This document shows positions 53,302-63,221 of a DNA stretch of 64,000 nucleotides, piece after piece. Position numbers and translations under genes: made by a program. Position 1 is the stretch's first letter. Every line of letters begins with the position of its first letter. This DNA is from Xanthocytophaga agilis (GTDB lineage: Bacteria > Bacteroidota > Bacteroidia > Cytophagales > 172606-1), in NCBI RefSeq assembly GCF_030068605.1, contig NZ_JASJOU010000008.1:124001-188000 (forward strand). Reading direction: 5' to 3'. The notes under the pieces were generated by a model. That model worked only from the letters and a program-made list of their open reading frames with translations, had not been told where the DNA came from and made no database searches.

Positions 53302-54933
53302 ATGAAGAAATTGTACGGCATCTTTGCTCTTATATCCCTTCTATTTTCATGTCAATCCAAACAAAAAGCTGATCTTATAGTCTACAATGGCATCGTCTAT
53401 ACAGTAAACGAGAAATTTGAAGTAGCAGAAGCACTGGCAGTAAAGGATGGAAAAATACTAGCTGTAGGAACAACCAAAGACATTCTCAATCAATATGAGG
53501 CTCCAGATAAATCAGATGTTCAAGGCCAGGCTATATATCCAGGATTTATTGATGCCCATTCCCATTTTTATCGTTATGGCCTAGGCTTACAGACAGTGGA
53601 TCTTACAGGTACTAAAAGCTGGGATGAAATTATTCAGAAAGTGGCTGAATTTTCAAAAAATAATCCTTCAGAATGGATTATAGGCAGAGGTTGGGACCAG
53701 AATGACTGGGCTGTAAAAGAATTTCCAAGTAAAGAACGGCTGGATAGCCTGCTACCTAACAAACCTGTTATTTTAACCCGAATCGATGGACATGCTGCCA
53801 TTGTCAATCAAACCGCTCTGCAAAAAGCGAATATTAAATCAGGCCAAACCCTTACAGGAGGTACAGTAGAAGTTCGAAATGGGAAGCTAACAGGTATCCT
53901 GATAGATAACGCAGTGGATCTGGTTGGTAGAATTATTCCTGCATCAGACAAGTCGGATATTGAAAAAGCATTGCTGGATGCACAGCAGAATTGCTTTGCT
54001 GTAGGATTAACTACTGTTGACGACTGTGGTCTGATGGCAAACGAAGCAGAGGCGATTGATGCACTGCAAAAAAGTGGTAAACTTAAAATGCGGGTTTATG
54101 TTATGCTGAGTGATGATTCTACTAATTATGCTCGTTACCTACCCAAAGGCCCTTATAAAACAGACAAACTAAACATTCGAAGCTTTAAAATTTACGGTGA
54201 TGGGGCGCTGGGATCAAGAGGTGCCTGTCTGCTTCAGCCTTATGCAGATCGTCATGACTGGTCAGGATTTTTACTGAGTAAACCTGAGCATTTCCGTAAA
54301 ATAGCTCAGCTATTAGCCAATACCGATTTTCAGATGTGTACTCATGCTATCGGAGATTCTGCCAATCGGGAAATTTTAAAGATTTATGGCGAAGTACTCA
54401 AAGGTAAAAATGACAAACGTTGGAGAATTGAACATGCACAGGTTGTCAATGAAAAAGATTTTGCAATGTTTGCCAACTATAATGTGGTTCCATCGGTACA
54501 ACCAACTCATGCTACTTCTGATATGTATTGGGCAGAACAACGTCTGGGCTCTTCCCGTGTCAAATATGCCTATGCATACAAAGATCTGTTGAAACAAAAT
54601 AACTGGCTTCCATTAGGTACAGACTTTCCAGTTGAAGATATTAGTCCGTTTAAAACCTTTTTAGCCTCTGCATTCCGTGTAGATGCCAAAAGATATCCAC
54701 AGGGAGGCTTTCAAAAAGAGAATGCCCTTACACGTGAAGAAACGCTTAAAGGCATGACCATATGGGCAGCCAAATCTAATTTTGAAGAGAAGGAAAAAGG
54801 CAGCCTGGAACCTGGAAAATTTGCTGACTTTATTATTCTGAATCAGGATCTGATGAAAGTTGAGCCACAAAAAGTGCTGGACACAAAAGTAATTGCAACT
54901 TTTATTGGAGGAGAGCAGGTATATAAAAAATAG
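53302..54933 (+). CDS. YtcJ-like amidohydrolase, lipoprotein
   Basis: 543 residues. A lipoprotein signal ends SLLFSCQSK (Cys17). The Amidohydro_3 layout is complete: DAHSHFYRYG metal site, WDQNDW, DGALGSRGA, THAIGDSANREIL, RIEHAQ, and TDFPVED. Enzymes of this YtcJ type hydrolyse C-N bonds of unknown substrates. Anchored on the periplasmic face or surface. Single gene with a terminator after it. Confidence 0.88.
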   Translation: MKKLYGIFALISLLFSCQSKQKADLIVYNGIVYTVNEKFEVAEALAVKDGKILAVGTTKDILNQYEAPDKSDVQGQAIYPGFIDAHSHFYRYGLGLQTVDLTGTKSWDEIIQKVAEFSKNNPSEWIIGRGWDQNDWAVKEFPSKERLDSLLPNKPVILTRIDGHAAIVNQTALQKANIKSGQTLTGGTVEVRNGKLTGILIDNAVDLVGRIIPASDKSDIEKALLDAQQNCFAVGLTTVDDCGLMANEAEAIDALQKSGKLKMRVYVMLSDDSTNYARYLPKGPYKTDKLNIRSFKIYGDGALGSRGACLLQPYADRHDWSGFLLSKPEHFRKIAQLLANTDFQMCTHAIGDSANREILKIYGEVLKGKNDKRWRIEHAQVVNEKDFAMFANYNVVPSVQPTHATSDMYWAEQRLGSSRVKYAYAYKDLLKQNNWLPLGTDFPVEDISPFKTFLASAFRVDAKRYPQGGFQKENALTREETLKGMTIWAAKSNFEEKEKGSLEPGKFADFIILNQDLMKVEPQKVLDTKVIATFIGGEQVYKK

Positions 54934-54945
54934 TAGCTAAATTTA

Positions 54946-54993
54946 AAATTATCCCCAACAATCCTTTTCAGGATACTTAGTTGGGGATAATTT
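54946..54993. terminator. Bidirectional terminator
   Basis: 14-bp arms (AAATTATCCCCAAC and complement) with a 20-base loop, between the convergent amidohydrolase and the glycosyltransferase-type gene. It overlaps the last codons of the latter. Confidence 0.7.
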
Positions 54994-56146
54994 GTTTGGC
55001 ACAATTTACATCGTGCCAGAAGATACTATTCTTTACTGTACGACCAGCAGGATACAACAACCAAGTTCCTATCAGAATATAAATTATCCACTTTCTCTTT
55101 TTGGAGAGTTGAGGCAATACAGTATCCAGAATGGCAATAAATCCAGCTATTAGCCAAATATACCCAGGTACAACAAATCGATCTATTTCACTCAGTGTGC
55201 CTCCTATACCTATCATAGAAAGGATATACGACCATCCCAGAAAATTAGTCTGAAAGGCAAAGGATTTTACAGAGAGCCTCTTATAAAAAAGAAGCAGCCC
55301 TGTACCGATCAGCCATCCAGTTACCAAAATAACTTTTAGGCTAAAGTACATGCCAACAGGTACAATCCAGTTTCCTACAGCTTCAATATAGGAATACAAT
55401 GTCTGATCTAAAGAAGCAACAAATACATTATCAACAAAAGAAGGATTGACTTCAACCTGGGTATTTCTCCATAACCAGATTAATACCCCAATCCAAGAAA
55501 GTGCTATGTAACAACCTGCTTTTTTTACATCACGCTGATTAAAATACAGCATTATTCCAAACAAGCCTACAACACCAATTCCCACCAATCGCTGCAAACA
55601 CAATAAGTTACTTACAATGATCAATCCGATGAGTAAAGACCATTTGGGAGATTGCTGATACTTCTGAAATAACCTATACATCCCCAATGCTAACCATACA
55701 AATAATCCTTCAGACCAGACAAAGACATTCACCAGCATTATGGGTGTCCCAACAGCAATCCCAATCAGAAGAAAGGCTCTCAGAACTTTATCCATAATCG
55801 TTGAACTAACTATACAGTAGGTTAGATAAATTATTCCAAGTAAAACACCTCCTTGTCCAATTTTTATAAGAAATCCATTTGCTCCAAAGAGAGCCAGGAA
55901 TACCGGATAGAGAGGTGGCCAGTTCGAGTAGAGACTGCCATCTGCGTTTCTTAATACACCATCCTGTAAGAGACTTGAAGCAGCACTAAGGTAATGCTGT
56001 GAGTCATAGGTACTCCCTAAACCACACCATGTACTATACCCATACATTACCCCGCTTACGCCTAAACATAACAACACTACCAACCTAAAATTCGCAAAAA
56101 AGTTAATAATTGTCATAAGAAAAATATCTATACAATACGCCAACAA
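54977..56146 (-). CDS. Multi-pass membrane glycosyltransferase-like protein
   Basis: 389 residues with about ten membrane segments. A motif early after the first segment, YDSQHYLSAASSL with SNWPPLYPVFLALFG, matches the ArnT/PMT-type (GT39-like) mannosyltransferases, where an Asp in the first periplasmic loop is catalytic. It may move a sugar from a lipid carrier to a surface molecule. A second Met (MTIINFFANF) 30 bases in is an alternative start. The next gene upstream is divergent. Confidence 0.65.
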   Translation of the reverse strand: MLAYCIDIFLMTIINFFANFRLVVLLCLGVSGVMYGYSTWCGLGSTYDSQHYLSAASSLLQDGVLRNADGSLYSNWPPLYPVFLALFGANGFLIKIGQGGVLLGIIYLTYCIVSSTIMDKVLRAFLLIGIAVGTPIMLVNVFVWSEGLFVWLALGMYRLFQKYQQSPKWSLLIGLIIVSNLLCLQRLVGIGVVGLFGIMLYFNQRDVKKAGCYIALSWIGVLIWLWRNTQVEVNPSFVDNVFVASLDQTLYSYIEAVGNWIVPVGMYFSLKVILVTGWLIGTGLLLFYKRLSVKSFAFQTNFLGWSYILSMIGIGGTLSEIDRFVVPGYIWLIAGFIAILDTVLPQLSKKRKWIIYILIGTWLLYPAGRTVKNSIFWHDVNCAKQIIPN

Positions 56147-56367
56147 AAGGCTATTATCACCCTATACGTCGATTATAATACCGAAAATATCTATTTCCAG
56201 CAATTGCTTTTAGCTTTACGATTAACTATTAAGTAGTTTTGCAACAAAAATAATCTCACTACTGCTTTAACTTTTTGCTTTATCTACACATACAGAGATA
56301 ATCCCTGTAACATAGCCTGTTTAATAATATAATCAAAAGGTAGTCTCGACTATAAAATTTAAAATTC

Positions 56368-57330
56368 ATGAAAATTAGTGGATTTACATTTGTCAGAAAT
56401 GCGGATAAGCTTTATTACCCAATAAAAGCATCAATAGAGTCTATTCTACCAATTGTGGATGAATTTGTAATAGCTCTAGGCAACTGTGATACAGATGATC
56501 AGACACGAAAGGAGATTCTTACAATCAAATCTGACAAACTAAAAATTATTGAAACAGTGTGGGACACCACTGCCTATCCAAGGGGAATGGAACATGCACA
56601 CCAAACAGATATTGCAAAAGAAGCATGTAAAGGGGACTGGCTTATTTATCTGCAGGCAGATGAGTTGATTCATGAAAAATATCTTCCTACCATTCAGAAG
56701 GCCTGTGCTCATTATCTAAATGATACAAATGTTGAGGGCTTTTTGCTAAAGTACCGTCATTTTTATGGAGATTATCAACATTACTTTGACGGTTATGGCT
56801 GGTATCCCCGTGAAATACGTATCATCCGAAATATCCCAGAAATTCACTCTTACATTTCAGCGCAGTCATTTAGACGAATTCCTAATTTTGATGGTAAAAA
56901 CTATCGCATCAAAGAAGGGACTTTTAAGCTTAAAGTGATTTTGCTGGATGCATATATTTATCATTATGGTTGGGTAAGACCACCTCGTTATATGCAGACT
57001 AAAAAGAAAGCATTTGATACAACTCATCATGGGGCATCTCATGTATCAAAAGCATATGCCAATCAGCCACAGGAATTTGATTATGGAACTTTGGGAAATC
57101 TGTCTATCTTTAAAGATTCACACCCTGCTACCCTACAATCCTGGATAGCAAAGTTTGACTGGGGGCATAAATTAAACTACACAACGAAGGTGAATCCGGA
57201 TTTTCCACGTCATAAACATGAACAGTTGAAATATCGTATTCGAACTTTCATTGAGAAAAAAGTTCTTTGTTTCAAAGATAAAGAACTTGGATATAACAAC
57301 TGGAAGATTATTAGCAAGTTTCCTGGTTAA
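56368..57330 (+). CDS. Family 2-like glycosyltransferase
   Basis: 320 residues, soluble. The start KISGFTFVRNADKLYYPIKASIESI and GDWLIYLQADELIHE (acidic QADE replacing DxD) are those of GT2-type enzymes of Bacteroidota. The second half is basic and helical (YGWVRPPRYMQTKKKAFD). It probably adds a sugar to a cell-surface glycan; the acceptor is unknown. It is followed by a strong hairpin. Confidence 0.75.
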   Translation: MKISGFTFVRNADKLYYPIKASIESILPIVDEFVIALGNCDTDDQTRKEILTIKSDKLKIIETVWDTTAYPRGMEHAHQTDIAKEACKGDWLIYLQADELIHEKYLPTIQKACAHYLNDTNVEGFLLKYRHFYGDYQHYFDGYGWYPREIRIIRNIPEIHSYISAQSFRRIPNFDGKNYRIKEGTFKLKVILLDAYIYHYGWVRPPRYMQTKKKAFDTTHHGASHVSKAYANQPQEFDYGTLGNLSIFKDSHPATLQSWIAKFDWGHKLNYTTKVNPDFPRHKHEQLKYRIRTFIEKKVLCFKDKELGYNNWKIISKFPG

Positions 57331-57383
57331 TACTGATAAGAAGCTATCCATCCTATCAATTCTATAGAATCCTTATCTGAGCT

Positions 57384-57423
57384 AAAAAGGGTAGTGATTC
57401 AATGTTGAATCACTACCCTTTTT
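57384..57423. terminator. Bidirectional terminator
   Basis: Perfect 19-bp arms (AAAAAGGGTAGTGATTCAA and complement) with a 2-base loop, between convergent genes. Confidence 0.8.
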
Positions 57424-57449
57424 ATAAGCAATACAAGATGAATGTAAAT

Positions 57450-59255
57450 TTATCCTATCAGATTAATCTCAATAGGCTTATCTATAAGTTCATAGGAGGC
57501 AGTTTTTCCCTTAAACCTACACTTCCCGTTTACAATCAAGGTTTCCCACTGTGTAGTAACATTCCGCACACCAATCGGATAAATAGTTACTTTGTTTTTA
57601 GACACATGAATTCGTAAGAAGTTTTTGTATCCTTCGTACCGAAAAGATGAAAATGCCTCGTTGTAATGAATATGAAAGAAATAGGTACTACAAAAAAGAT
57701 AACAACCCATCAGAAACGAGCCTAAAAAACCTGCAACTCCTACTAACTCAACAATCAACAAGGCTAGTAAGGTTACATTAATTCCAAAGTCACTGGTATG
57801 TTTATTAGCCAGATTTTTTTCTATCTGACTGACGTCCTGTCCCAGCAACCAATAGTTGAATCGGCTCAGTCCCCATAAAAAGAAGAAAAGAAGCAATACC
57901 TGTAAAATCCCATGAATAGCACCGGCAAATTTAAAATGGTTTTTCTTTCCCTTCTCTCCTGTCTGATTGTCTGCAAATCCAATAAATCCACTGACCAGAA
58001 TAATGACCAGAATAACAGCCATAGGACTATGTTGTAAAAAATTGGCAGTATTACGCACAAAGTCTTTTACTGTATAAGACCCAGCTAGCTGACTGATTAG
58101 TGATCGATCACCTACAGGTACGGAGCTTTGTAGCATCCAAACAATAATCAGAAAGAGAGTTCCCAGTACTATTCCAAATCCTGGATTTAGAAATGGAAAG
58201 AGAAAATTCTTAAAAGCCAGCATATGGGATTCATCTTTATTTGGGAAACGAGCCTGTAACCCTAATTCTTCTGTAATGCCATTGGCATTTAATCCTGTAA
58301 GCTTTTCTTTTAAAAAATGTGTAGGATGCAAAAAAGCCCCACCTCCTCCTGCTGTGATATTGTGAATTACCGATTTTATCTTTCCATTTGTACGTACACC
58401 TGTATAATGTGAATAATGATGCAGGTCTCCTGTAAGAGTAGCGATTAAAGAAAGACCTTGTTCATCAATACACTTCTTCTGAAAATAAGTCAGTCGTTCG
58501 TAGGAGTAATCTGTCAGGTGATGTGTATGAAAGACCCAGGATGGCTCTGCGGTACAAAGAATTACTCTATCACCTTCTTTCATCTTTTCAGGGCATTTTA
58601 ACCCCTGAAAATAGCTAAGTTGTGGTTGATCAATCTCTGAATTGAGTTGGACATCCAATCCCCATAACCACACATTCTCAGTTAACTTTATAGCAAAATA
58701 ACTTCGACTCTGGCGTGTATGCAATCTCCCCCATTTTCGTCCCTGTGTAAATAGTTTCAGAAATGTACCCAGGCCATCATACCAGTCATGGTTACCAGGT
58801 ATAGCATACAAATAAGTCTTTTCGGCTTCTGCCTCATCGCATCTTTCAGGAAACGCAGCTTCGTATAGGTACTTGGTACGTCTGTTATATTCGTCCAGAC
58901 TAGGTGTAGGATATACTTCGTCTCCACCCATTATGATAATTTTTGCGGAGGGTAATGCCGTAGTGACTCCATTTGCATGTACCATCAGCTTTTCCTGAGC
59001 CAGCAAATCAGCCATGGTATAGGTAGAGTTGAATCCATCTCCCAGATCTGAAATATAATCTATCCATATCTCATCTGGAGCCCGATCTATATGATTTCGG
59101 TTATCATCTGTCAGATCCAGTGCTGCCTGAATCTCACGCCGGTCCGAATAATTGCCAAAAACTCCGGAGATTACACTTCTTAATCCGGTAAGTGCCAACT
59201 GCTTGACATCATACCATTTTACCATAGATTGTTGCTGAAAGCCTTTTTTCTTCAT
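57450..59255 (-). CDS. Membrane-bound metallophosphoesterase
   Basis: 601 residues from the ATG at 59255 (MKKKGFQQQSMVKW). The frame is open to 59324, but those codons cross the terminator hairpin of the upstream gene, so the later start is better. The calcineurin-type motifs are ISDLGDG, GGDEVYPTPS, IPGNHDWYDG and TGDLHHYSHY. Four or so membrane segments follow (~365-530). Cleaves a phosphoester of unknown type, possibly a lipid or nucleotide, at the inner membrane. Confidence 0.8.
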   Translation of the reverse strand: MKKKGFQQQSMVKWYDVKQLALTGLRSVISGVFGNYSDRREIQAALDLTDDNRNHIDRAPDEIWIDYISDLGDGFNSTYTMADLLAQEKLMVHANGVTTALPSAKIIIMGGDEVYPTPSLDEYNRRTKYLYEAAFPERCDEAEAEKTYLYAIPGNHDWYDGLGTFLKLFTQGRKWGRLHTRQSRSYFAIKLTENVWLWGLDVQLNSEIDQPQLSYFQGLKCPEKMKEGDRVILCTAEPSWVFHTHHLTDYSYERLTYFQKKCIDEQGLSLIATLTGDLHHYSHYTGVRTNGKIKSVIHNITAGGGGAFLHPTHFLKEKLTGLNANGITEELGLQARFPNKDESHMLAFKNFLFPFLNPGFGIVLGTLFLIIVWMLQSSVPVGDRSLISQLAGSYTVKDFVRNTANFLQHSPMAVILVIILVSGFIGFADNQTGEKGKKNHFKFAGAIHGILQVLLLFFFLWGLSRFNYWLLGQDVSQIEKNLANKHTSDFGINVTLLALLIVELVGVAGFLGSFLMGCYLFCSTYFFHIHYNEAFSSFRYEGYKNFLRIHVSKNKVTIYPIGVRNVTTQWETLIVNGKCRFKGKTASYELIDKPIEINLIG

Positions 59256-59300
59256 TGTATTCAGGTATAAGGGCAATAATTGGATATTCTCCAAAAAAAT

Positions 59301-59341
59301 AGCAGGCTCGTATATAAAAAACAAGCCTGCTCACTCTTTAT
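59301..59341 (-). terminator. Terminator of the S9 peptidase gene
   Basis: AGCAGGCT and its complement pair around a loop; on the minus strand a run ATTTTTTT follows. It lies 36 bases after the S9 peptidase stop and within the open leader of the next gene. Confidence 0.75.
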
Positions 59342-59376
59342 GCAATCTATTTTCTTATATCAATACCAATCAGACA

Positions 59377-61536
59377 TTATTGCTGCTTTTTCTCTCCTAT
59401 ATATCGTTCCATAAACTCATAAATACGTAACATGCGATCAATCCGCTGACGTACATTGCCTGAGCGACTCAACTCATGGGTTGCTCCTGGCATACGTACA
59501 TACTCAACTTCTCTTCCCAATATTTTTAAGCTTTTATATAACATTTCGCTCTGAATCACACCTGTCCGCAAGTCATTTTCGCCATGTTTGATCAATAAAG
59601 GGGTTTTAATGTTAGTTACGAATGTCAAAGGAGAGTTATCATCCAGCACTTTCTGCGCTTCCCACGGATAGCCAAAATAGTTTGGAGTTAGACGCCATGC
59701 ATTTCCTTCTCCCATAAAGGTAGTTAGGTCATACACTCCCCGTTGGGCAAAGGCTGCTTTAAACCGATTATCATGTCCTACAATCCAGGCAGTAAGATAA
59801 CCCGCATACGACCCGCCTGTAATTACCTGTCTGGTAGTATCTACCCAGGATTCTTTAGCAGTTGCAGTTGTAGCAGCCAATACATCACTGGCAGGTCCTG
59901 TTCCCCAATCACGGTAGTTAGCTTTCATGAAATCCAGTCCGTATCCACCGGAACCTCTTGGGTTAGCATACACAATACCATATCCCTTTGAACAAAAATA
60001 CTGAAACTCATGCCACATACTTTGCTCTCCAGGTCCCCACATAGCTGTAGGGCCACCATGCATCTCCAGTAATAAAGGATATTTCTTTCCGTTCTCTACA
60101 AAGGTGGGCTTCATGATCCAATATTCAATGGTTTGTCCTTTGTCATTAGTGAGAGTATGCTTTTCAGGAAGGCTTAGTCTTTTATTTTTTAGCCAGGAGA
60201 CATTCAAATCGGTAAGAAGCTTTGCAGATTTAAGAGAAGCATCCGCCAGATATACTTCAGAAGGATTTACTATTTCTGTCCGGGCATACACAATCTTGTT
60301 TTTTGCAATATCAAAGTCTGTGATACCTGTGGTATAATCGGACAACTGGTCAATCTTCTTTGTTTTCAGATCATATCGATATACAGGTTGTCCACCATTA
60401 GATTGTGCAGAAAAGTATAAAAACTTATTGTCTGAGCTAAACTTCAGATTACCTGCATTCCGGTCAAATGTAATACTTGTACTAGTTGTATTGCTGCCCC
60501 CAAAGGGTATAAAAGTAAGTACAGGAATAGTCAATCCTTCAGATGCAGAAACTTGAAAAGCCAGAGTTTTTCCATCAACAGAAAGTACAGGCCCAGTATA
60601 TCGTTTCCCTTTCTCACCCAGTAGAAGCTTATAATTACTACCATCTGCATTCATTACAAAAATACGGCTATCCAGATCTCTGTCGGGATGTTGTTCTGTA
60701 CCACTTCCATTAGCTATGTAGATGATCTGTTTGCCATCCGGAGTCCAGTTGGCCTGCCCAAATGAGTAAAAGCCTTTTGTCAGAGGGATTAGCGTTGCAT
60801 TTTCCTTTACCATTACTACAGCCAGGTGATTAAAGTTTAGTTCAGGCTCTGTAGTAGATTCTCCCTGGAAAGTAAGACGGTTAATTACTTTCGCTTTTTT
60901 ATCTTCTATATCCTTATTCAGATACGCTCTGATCTCTTCCAGTGAACCATCCGGATTAGGCTTAGCCTGATCTTTCAGTTTGACAAATTCATTATGCGCA
61001 AATCCTGGTTTCTCGAGGCTCCAGGAAGGAGGCTGCTTGGTTGGATTAAACAAACTATCTTTCAGCAATTCCCCAAATGGCAATGAAACAGCCACTAGAA
61101 TCTGTTTCCCATCAGGTGCCCATTGAGGGTTGGAGATAGAATATTTGGATTGGGTTAACTGAAAAGCTTCTCCTCCCTCTAGCGGCAATACAAATACTTG
61201 TCCTTTTCCTTTTACAGTTCTTACAAAGGCGATTTTCTTTCCATCAGGAGACCATACAGGCTGACGGATACTTTCACCACGAGTCATCTGTTGCGTATTT
61301 GTGTTCAGATCTGTCAGGAAGAGCTGAGTATTGTACTTATATTCATCTTTATTATCTGCATCTGGTTCAATAGATGTCACAGTATATACTGCTCTATTCC
61401 CATCAGGAGATAATGCAATATTTCCAGCCTGTTTGATTTTTAAAAGATCTGTTACAAGAACTTTTTCTGTTCCGTTCTGAGCCAGAAGAAGTACAAGATG
61501 AAACGTACAGATAATAGTCAGAAAGAGTCTCTTCAT
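59377..61536 (-). CDS. S9-family prolyl-oligopeptidase-like peptidase
   Basis: 719 residues with a signal peptide ending LLAQ. The N-terminal beta-propeller has PD40/WD40-like repeats (PDGNRAVYTVTSI, PDGKKIAFVRTV, PDGKQIIYIANG). The C-terminal alpha/beta-hydrolase has the catalytic Ser576 in TGGSYAGYLTAW, Asp in HGENDLRTGV, and His in GATHELSRSG, a complete triad. It cuts dipeptides or acyl-amino acids from peptides in the periplasm or outside. It stands in the leftward direction upstream of the phosphoesterase, separated by a terminator. Confidence 0.92.
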   Translation of the reverse strand: MKRLFLTIICTFHLVLLLAQNGTEKVLVTDLLKIKQAGNIALSPDGNRAVYTVTSIEPDADNKDEYKYNTQLFLTDLNTNTQQMTRGESIRQPVWSPDGKKIAFVRTVKGKGQVFVLPLEGGEAFQLTQSKYSISNPQWAPDGKQILVAVSLPFGELLKDSLFNPTKQPPSWSLEKPGFAHNEFVKLKDQAKPNPDGSLEEIRAYLNKDIEDKKAKVINRLTFQGESTTEPELNFNHLAVVMVKENATLIPLTKGFYSFGQANWTPDGKQIIYIANGSGTEQHPDRDLDSRIFVMNADGSNYKLLLGEKGKRYTGPVLSVDGKTLAFQVSASEGLTIPVLTFIPFGGSNTTSTSITFDRNAGNLKFSSDNKFLYFSAQSNGGQPVYRYDLKTKKIDQLSDYTTGITDFDIAKNKIVYARTEIVNPSEVYLADASLKSAKLLTDLNVSWLKNKRLSLPEKHTLTNDKGQTIEYWIMKPTFVENGKKYPLLLEMHGGPTAMWGPGEQSMWHEFQYFCSKGYGIVYANPRGSGGYGLDFMKANYRDWGTGPASDVLAATTATAKESWVDTTRQVITGGSYAGYLTAWIVGHDNRFKAAFAQRGVYDLTTFMGEGNAWRLTPNYFGYPWEAQKVLDDNSPLTFVTNIKTPLLIKHGENDLRTGVIQSEMLYKSLKILGREVEYVRMPGATHELSRSGNVRQRIDRMLRIYEFMERYIGEKKQQ

Positions 61537-61849
61537 ACATATGGTTTGTTTAGGTTATTGAATAGAACTATTTATTGCCTGCAACTTTGCTGGAACATAT
61601 AAGGGTATTCAGATTGCTAAAAATACGTACAAAAACCTATCTGTCAATTCAAATAACAACATCTTCTGTAAGGATCTGTCTATCAATGTAGAGGATTTTT
61701 GCCCAGACTATGTATGATTTTCTACAAAATCCGGCTATAAAGGAAACATAACCTGCCAAAACGAGTCAAAAAGCCCTTTTTAGGTAATGGCAGGGAATTT
61801 TATCTATCTAGTACAGAAACAAGTTATTCACTATAAACATCTATCAACT

Positions 61850-62014
61850 ATGCTACGTTGGACATTAATTTTCTTAGTAGTTGCCCTAGTGGCGGCATTA
61901 TTTGGCTTTGGAGGTATCGCTGCAGGCGCTGCTAGCATCGCAAAAGTTATATTCTATATATTCCTGATTGCCTTAGTTATTTCTTTGGTAATGAGTATGC
62001 TCCGTCGAGCCTGA
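61850..62014 (+). CDS. DUF1328-family small membrane protein
   Basis: 54 residues from the ATG at 61850; an upstream Met at 61787 lacks conservation. Two membrane helices: [30 protein letters not shown] and [15 protein letters not shown]. This is the DUF1328 (YtjA-like) family, often stress-induced. The sequence starts MLRWTLIF, the usual family start. The 313-base gap before it, 61537-61849, shows no gene. Confidence 0.85.
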   Translation: MLRWTLIFLVVALVAALFGFGGIAAGAASIAKVIFYIFLIALVISLVMSMLRRA

Positions 62015-62030
62015 CAAAATTGTTATACAT

Positions 62031-62056
62031 CTGATAGACCCCGTAAGGTCTATCAG
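62031..62056 (+). terminator. Hairpin after the DUF1328 gene
   Basis: CTGATAGACC and its complement with a 6-base loop, without a T-run. A stronger hairpin lies 90 bases further on. Confidence 0.45.
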
Positions 62057-62143
62057 AACTTACTAATCTAAAACAGATTCAAAATGATTAAACTATTTAC
62101 TATATAAGATTCCTCTATATAGTCCCATCTATATATCCTCGAT

Positions 62144-62170
62144 GCACAGTAACACAGGTTGTTACTGTGC
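62144..62170 (+). terminator. Probable terminator hairpin
   Basis: Perfect 10-bp arms (GCACAGTAAC and complement) with a 7-base loop, followed by TTATTTGTTTT. It probably ends the DUF1328 transcript. Confidence 0.6.
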
Positions 62171-62243
62171 TTATTTGTTTTATCCCTATTCAGCTTATAT
62201 ACAAAATAATCCTGCCACTATATAGACAATGCTATCCCACAAA

Positions 62244-62279
62244 AGAAAAAGGATTGACATGTCTGTCAATCCTTTTTCT
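62244..62279 (-). terminator. Terminator of the stress-type lipoprotein gene
   Basis: AGAAAAAGGATTGACA and its complement pair across a 4-base loop, with T-rich ends on the minus strand. It lies 23 bases after the lipoprotein gene's 3' end. Confidence 0.7.
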
Positions 62280-62301
62280 GTAAAACCATTATCACAGTAT
62301 T

Positions 62302-62709
62302 CTAATCTTTGATATCTTCTTTTACTTCTTCAAAAGAAGAACGTACGTCAGCTTTGAACTTCTGCCAGTTAGACTTAGTCTGTTTACCAACATCTGATAA
62401 GTAGTTATTCATACGGTCTCTGGATTTCTCCAATTTCTTTACTTGTTCGTCCAGATTGTCTTTGGCATCACCTGAAGCGTCTTTTGCTTCGGCTCTGAGC
62501 TTATCCAATCTTGTATCAAGTTTATCCAGACCTTGCTGAATTTCCAGTTTCAAATCTGCTCTTTCTTTATCCAGTTCTGCATCCGCTTTATCAGCAGCTT
62601 GTTCTACTTTATTACCAGAACTGCTCATATTACGATTTGAAGAACAAGCACCGGCTATCAATCCTAGTGATACCAGAGCTATACCTAATGAAAGTTTATA
62701 CTTTTTCAT
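62302..62709 (-). CDS. Coiled-coil lipoprotein
   Basis: 135 residues. A lipoprotein signal ends LIAGACSS (Cys22). The rest is one long charged coiled coil with repeats of DKERADLKLEIQQGLDKLDTRLDKL type. It is apolipoprotein-like, as in stress- and cell-envelope-related lipoproteins. It follows, by 11 bases on the same strand, the four-helix protein gene, so one operon. Confidence 0.75.
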   Translation of the reverse strand: MKKYKLSLGIALVSLGLIAGACSSNRNMSSSGNKVEQAADKADAELDKERADLKLEIQQGLDKLDTRLDKLRAEAKDASGDAKDNLDEQVKKLEKSRDRMNNYLSDVGKQTKSNWQKFKADVRSSFEEVKEDIKD

Positions 62710-62720
62710 AGTTTTTACTA

Positions 62721-63221
62721 TTAAGCTGTAGGTTGCATCTTTTGTAAAAAAATACTTTCTACAAAACGATACACATTACGGTCTTTACGAATTGAATCAA
62801 TTTGCTTTAAAATTACCTTCCGGAAATTACCACGCACACCACTGTTGGCAGCAACTTTCAGATAGGCATCAATCATAACTTCTTCCAGCAGGTTCCATGT
62901 CTGTAACAGACCTGCCATGTTATTCTGTTGCAGATACTGACCAGCATCAGACCATATGTTTTCAATACGTTTTATCACCTTCTCAGTTATCATGTCTGAA
63001 CTCTTACCTGAGAACAAAGTTAACTCTGTACGAAAACGACGTGAACTGGTAGCCATCCGCTGAAAAAAAGTCTTCATCAGAGAGTCATCTGTAGTAGCTG
63101 CGATTTTAGTATATAGTGCAGCTCTGATCTTGTGCAGATCCATAACTTCTGTTAAAGGTGTTAAAGTATGGTCAGTAGTTTCTGATGAAGGAACGGAAGA
63201 GGTCAGATTCATGGTTTCCAT
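62721..63221 (-). CDS. Four-helix-bundle protein (DUF2383/PA2169-like)
   Basis: 166 residues, soluble, helical: HKIRAALYTKIAATTDDSLMKTFFQRMA, GKSSDMITEKVIKRIENIW and VMIDAYLKVAANSGVRGNFRKVILKQ. The layout is of a PA2169/DUF2383-type ferritin-like bundle, but clear metal ligands are not seen. With the coiled-coil lipoprotein and DUF1328 protein nearby it fits a general stress group. Confidence in the family name is moderate. Confidence 0.6.
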   Translation of the reverse strand: METMNLTSSVPSSETTDHTLTPLTEVMDLHKIRAALYTKIAATTDDSLMKTFFQRMATSSRRFRTELTLFSGKSSDMITEKVIKRIENIWSDAGQYLQQNNMAGLLQTWNLLEEVMIDAYLKVAANSGVRGNFRKVILKQIDSIRKDRNVYRFVESIFLQKMQPTA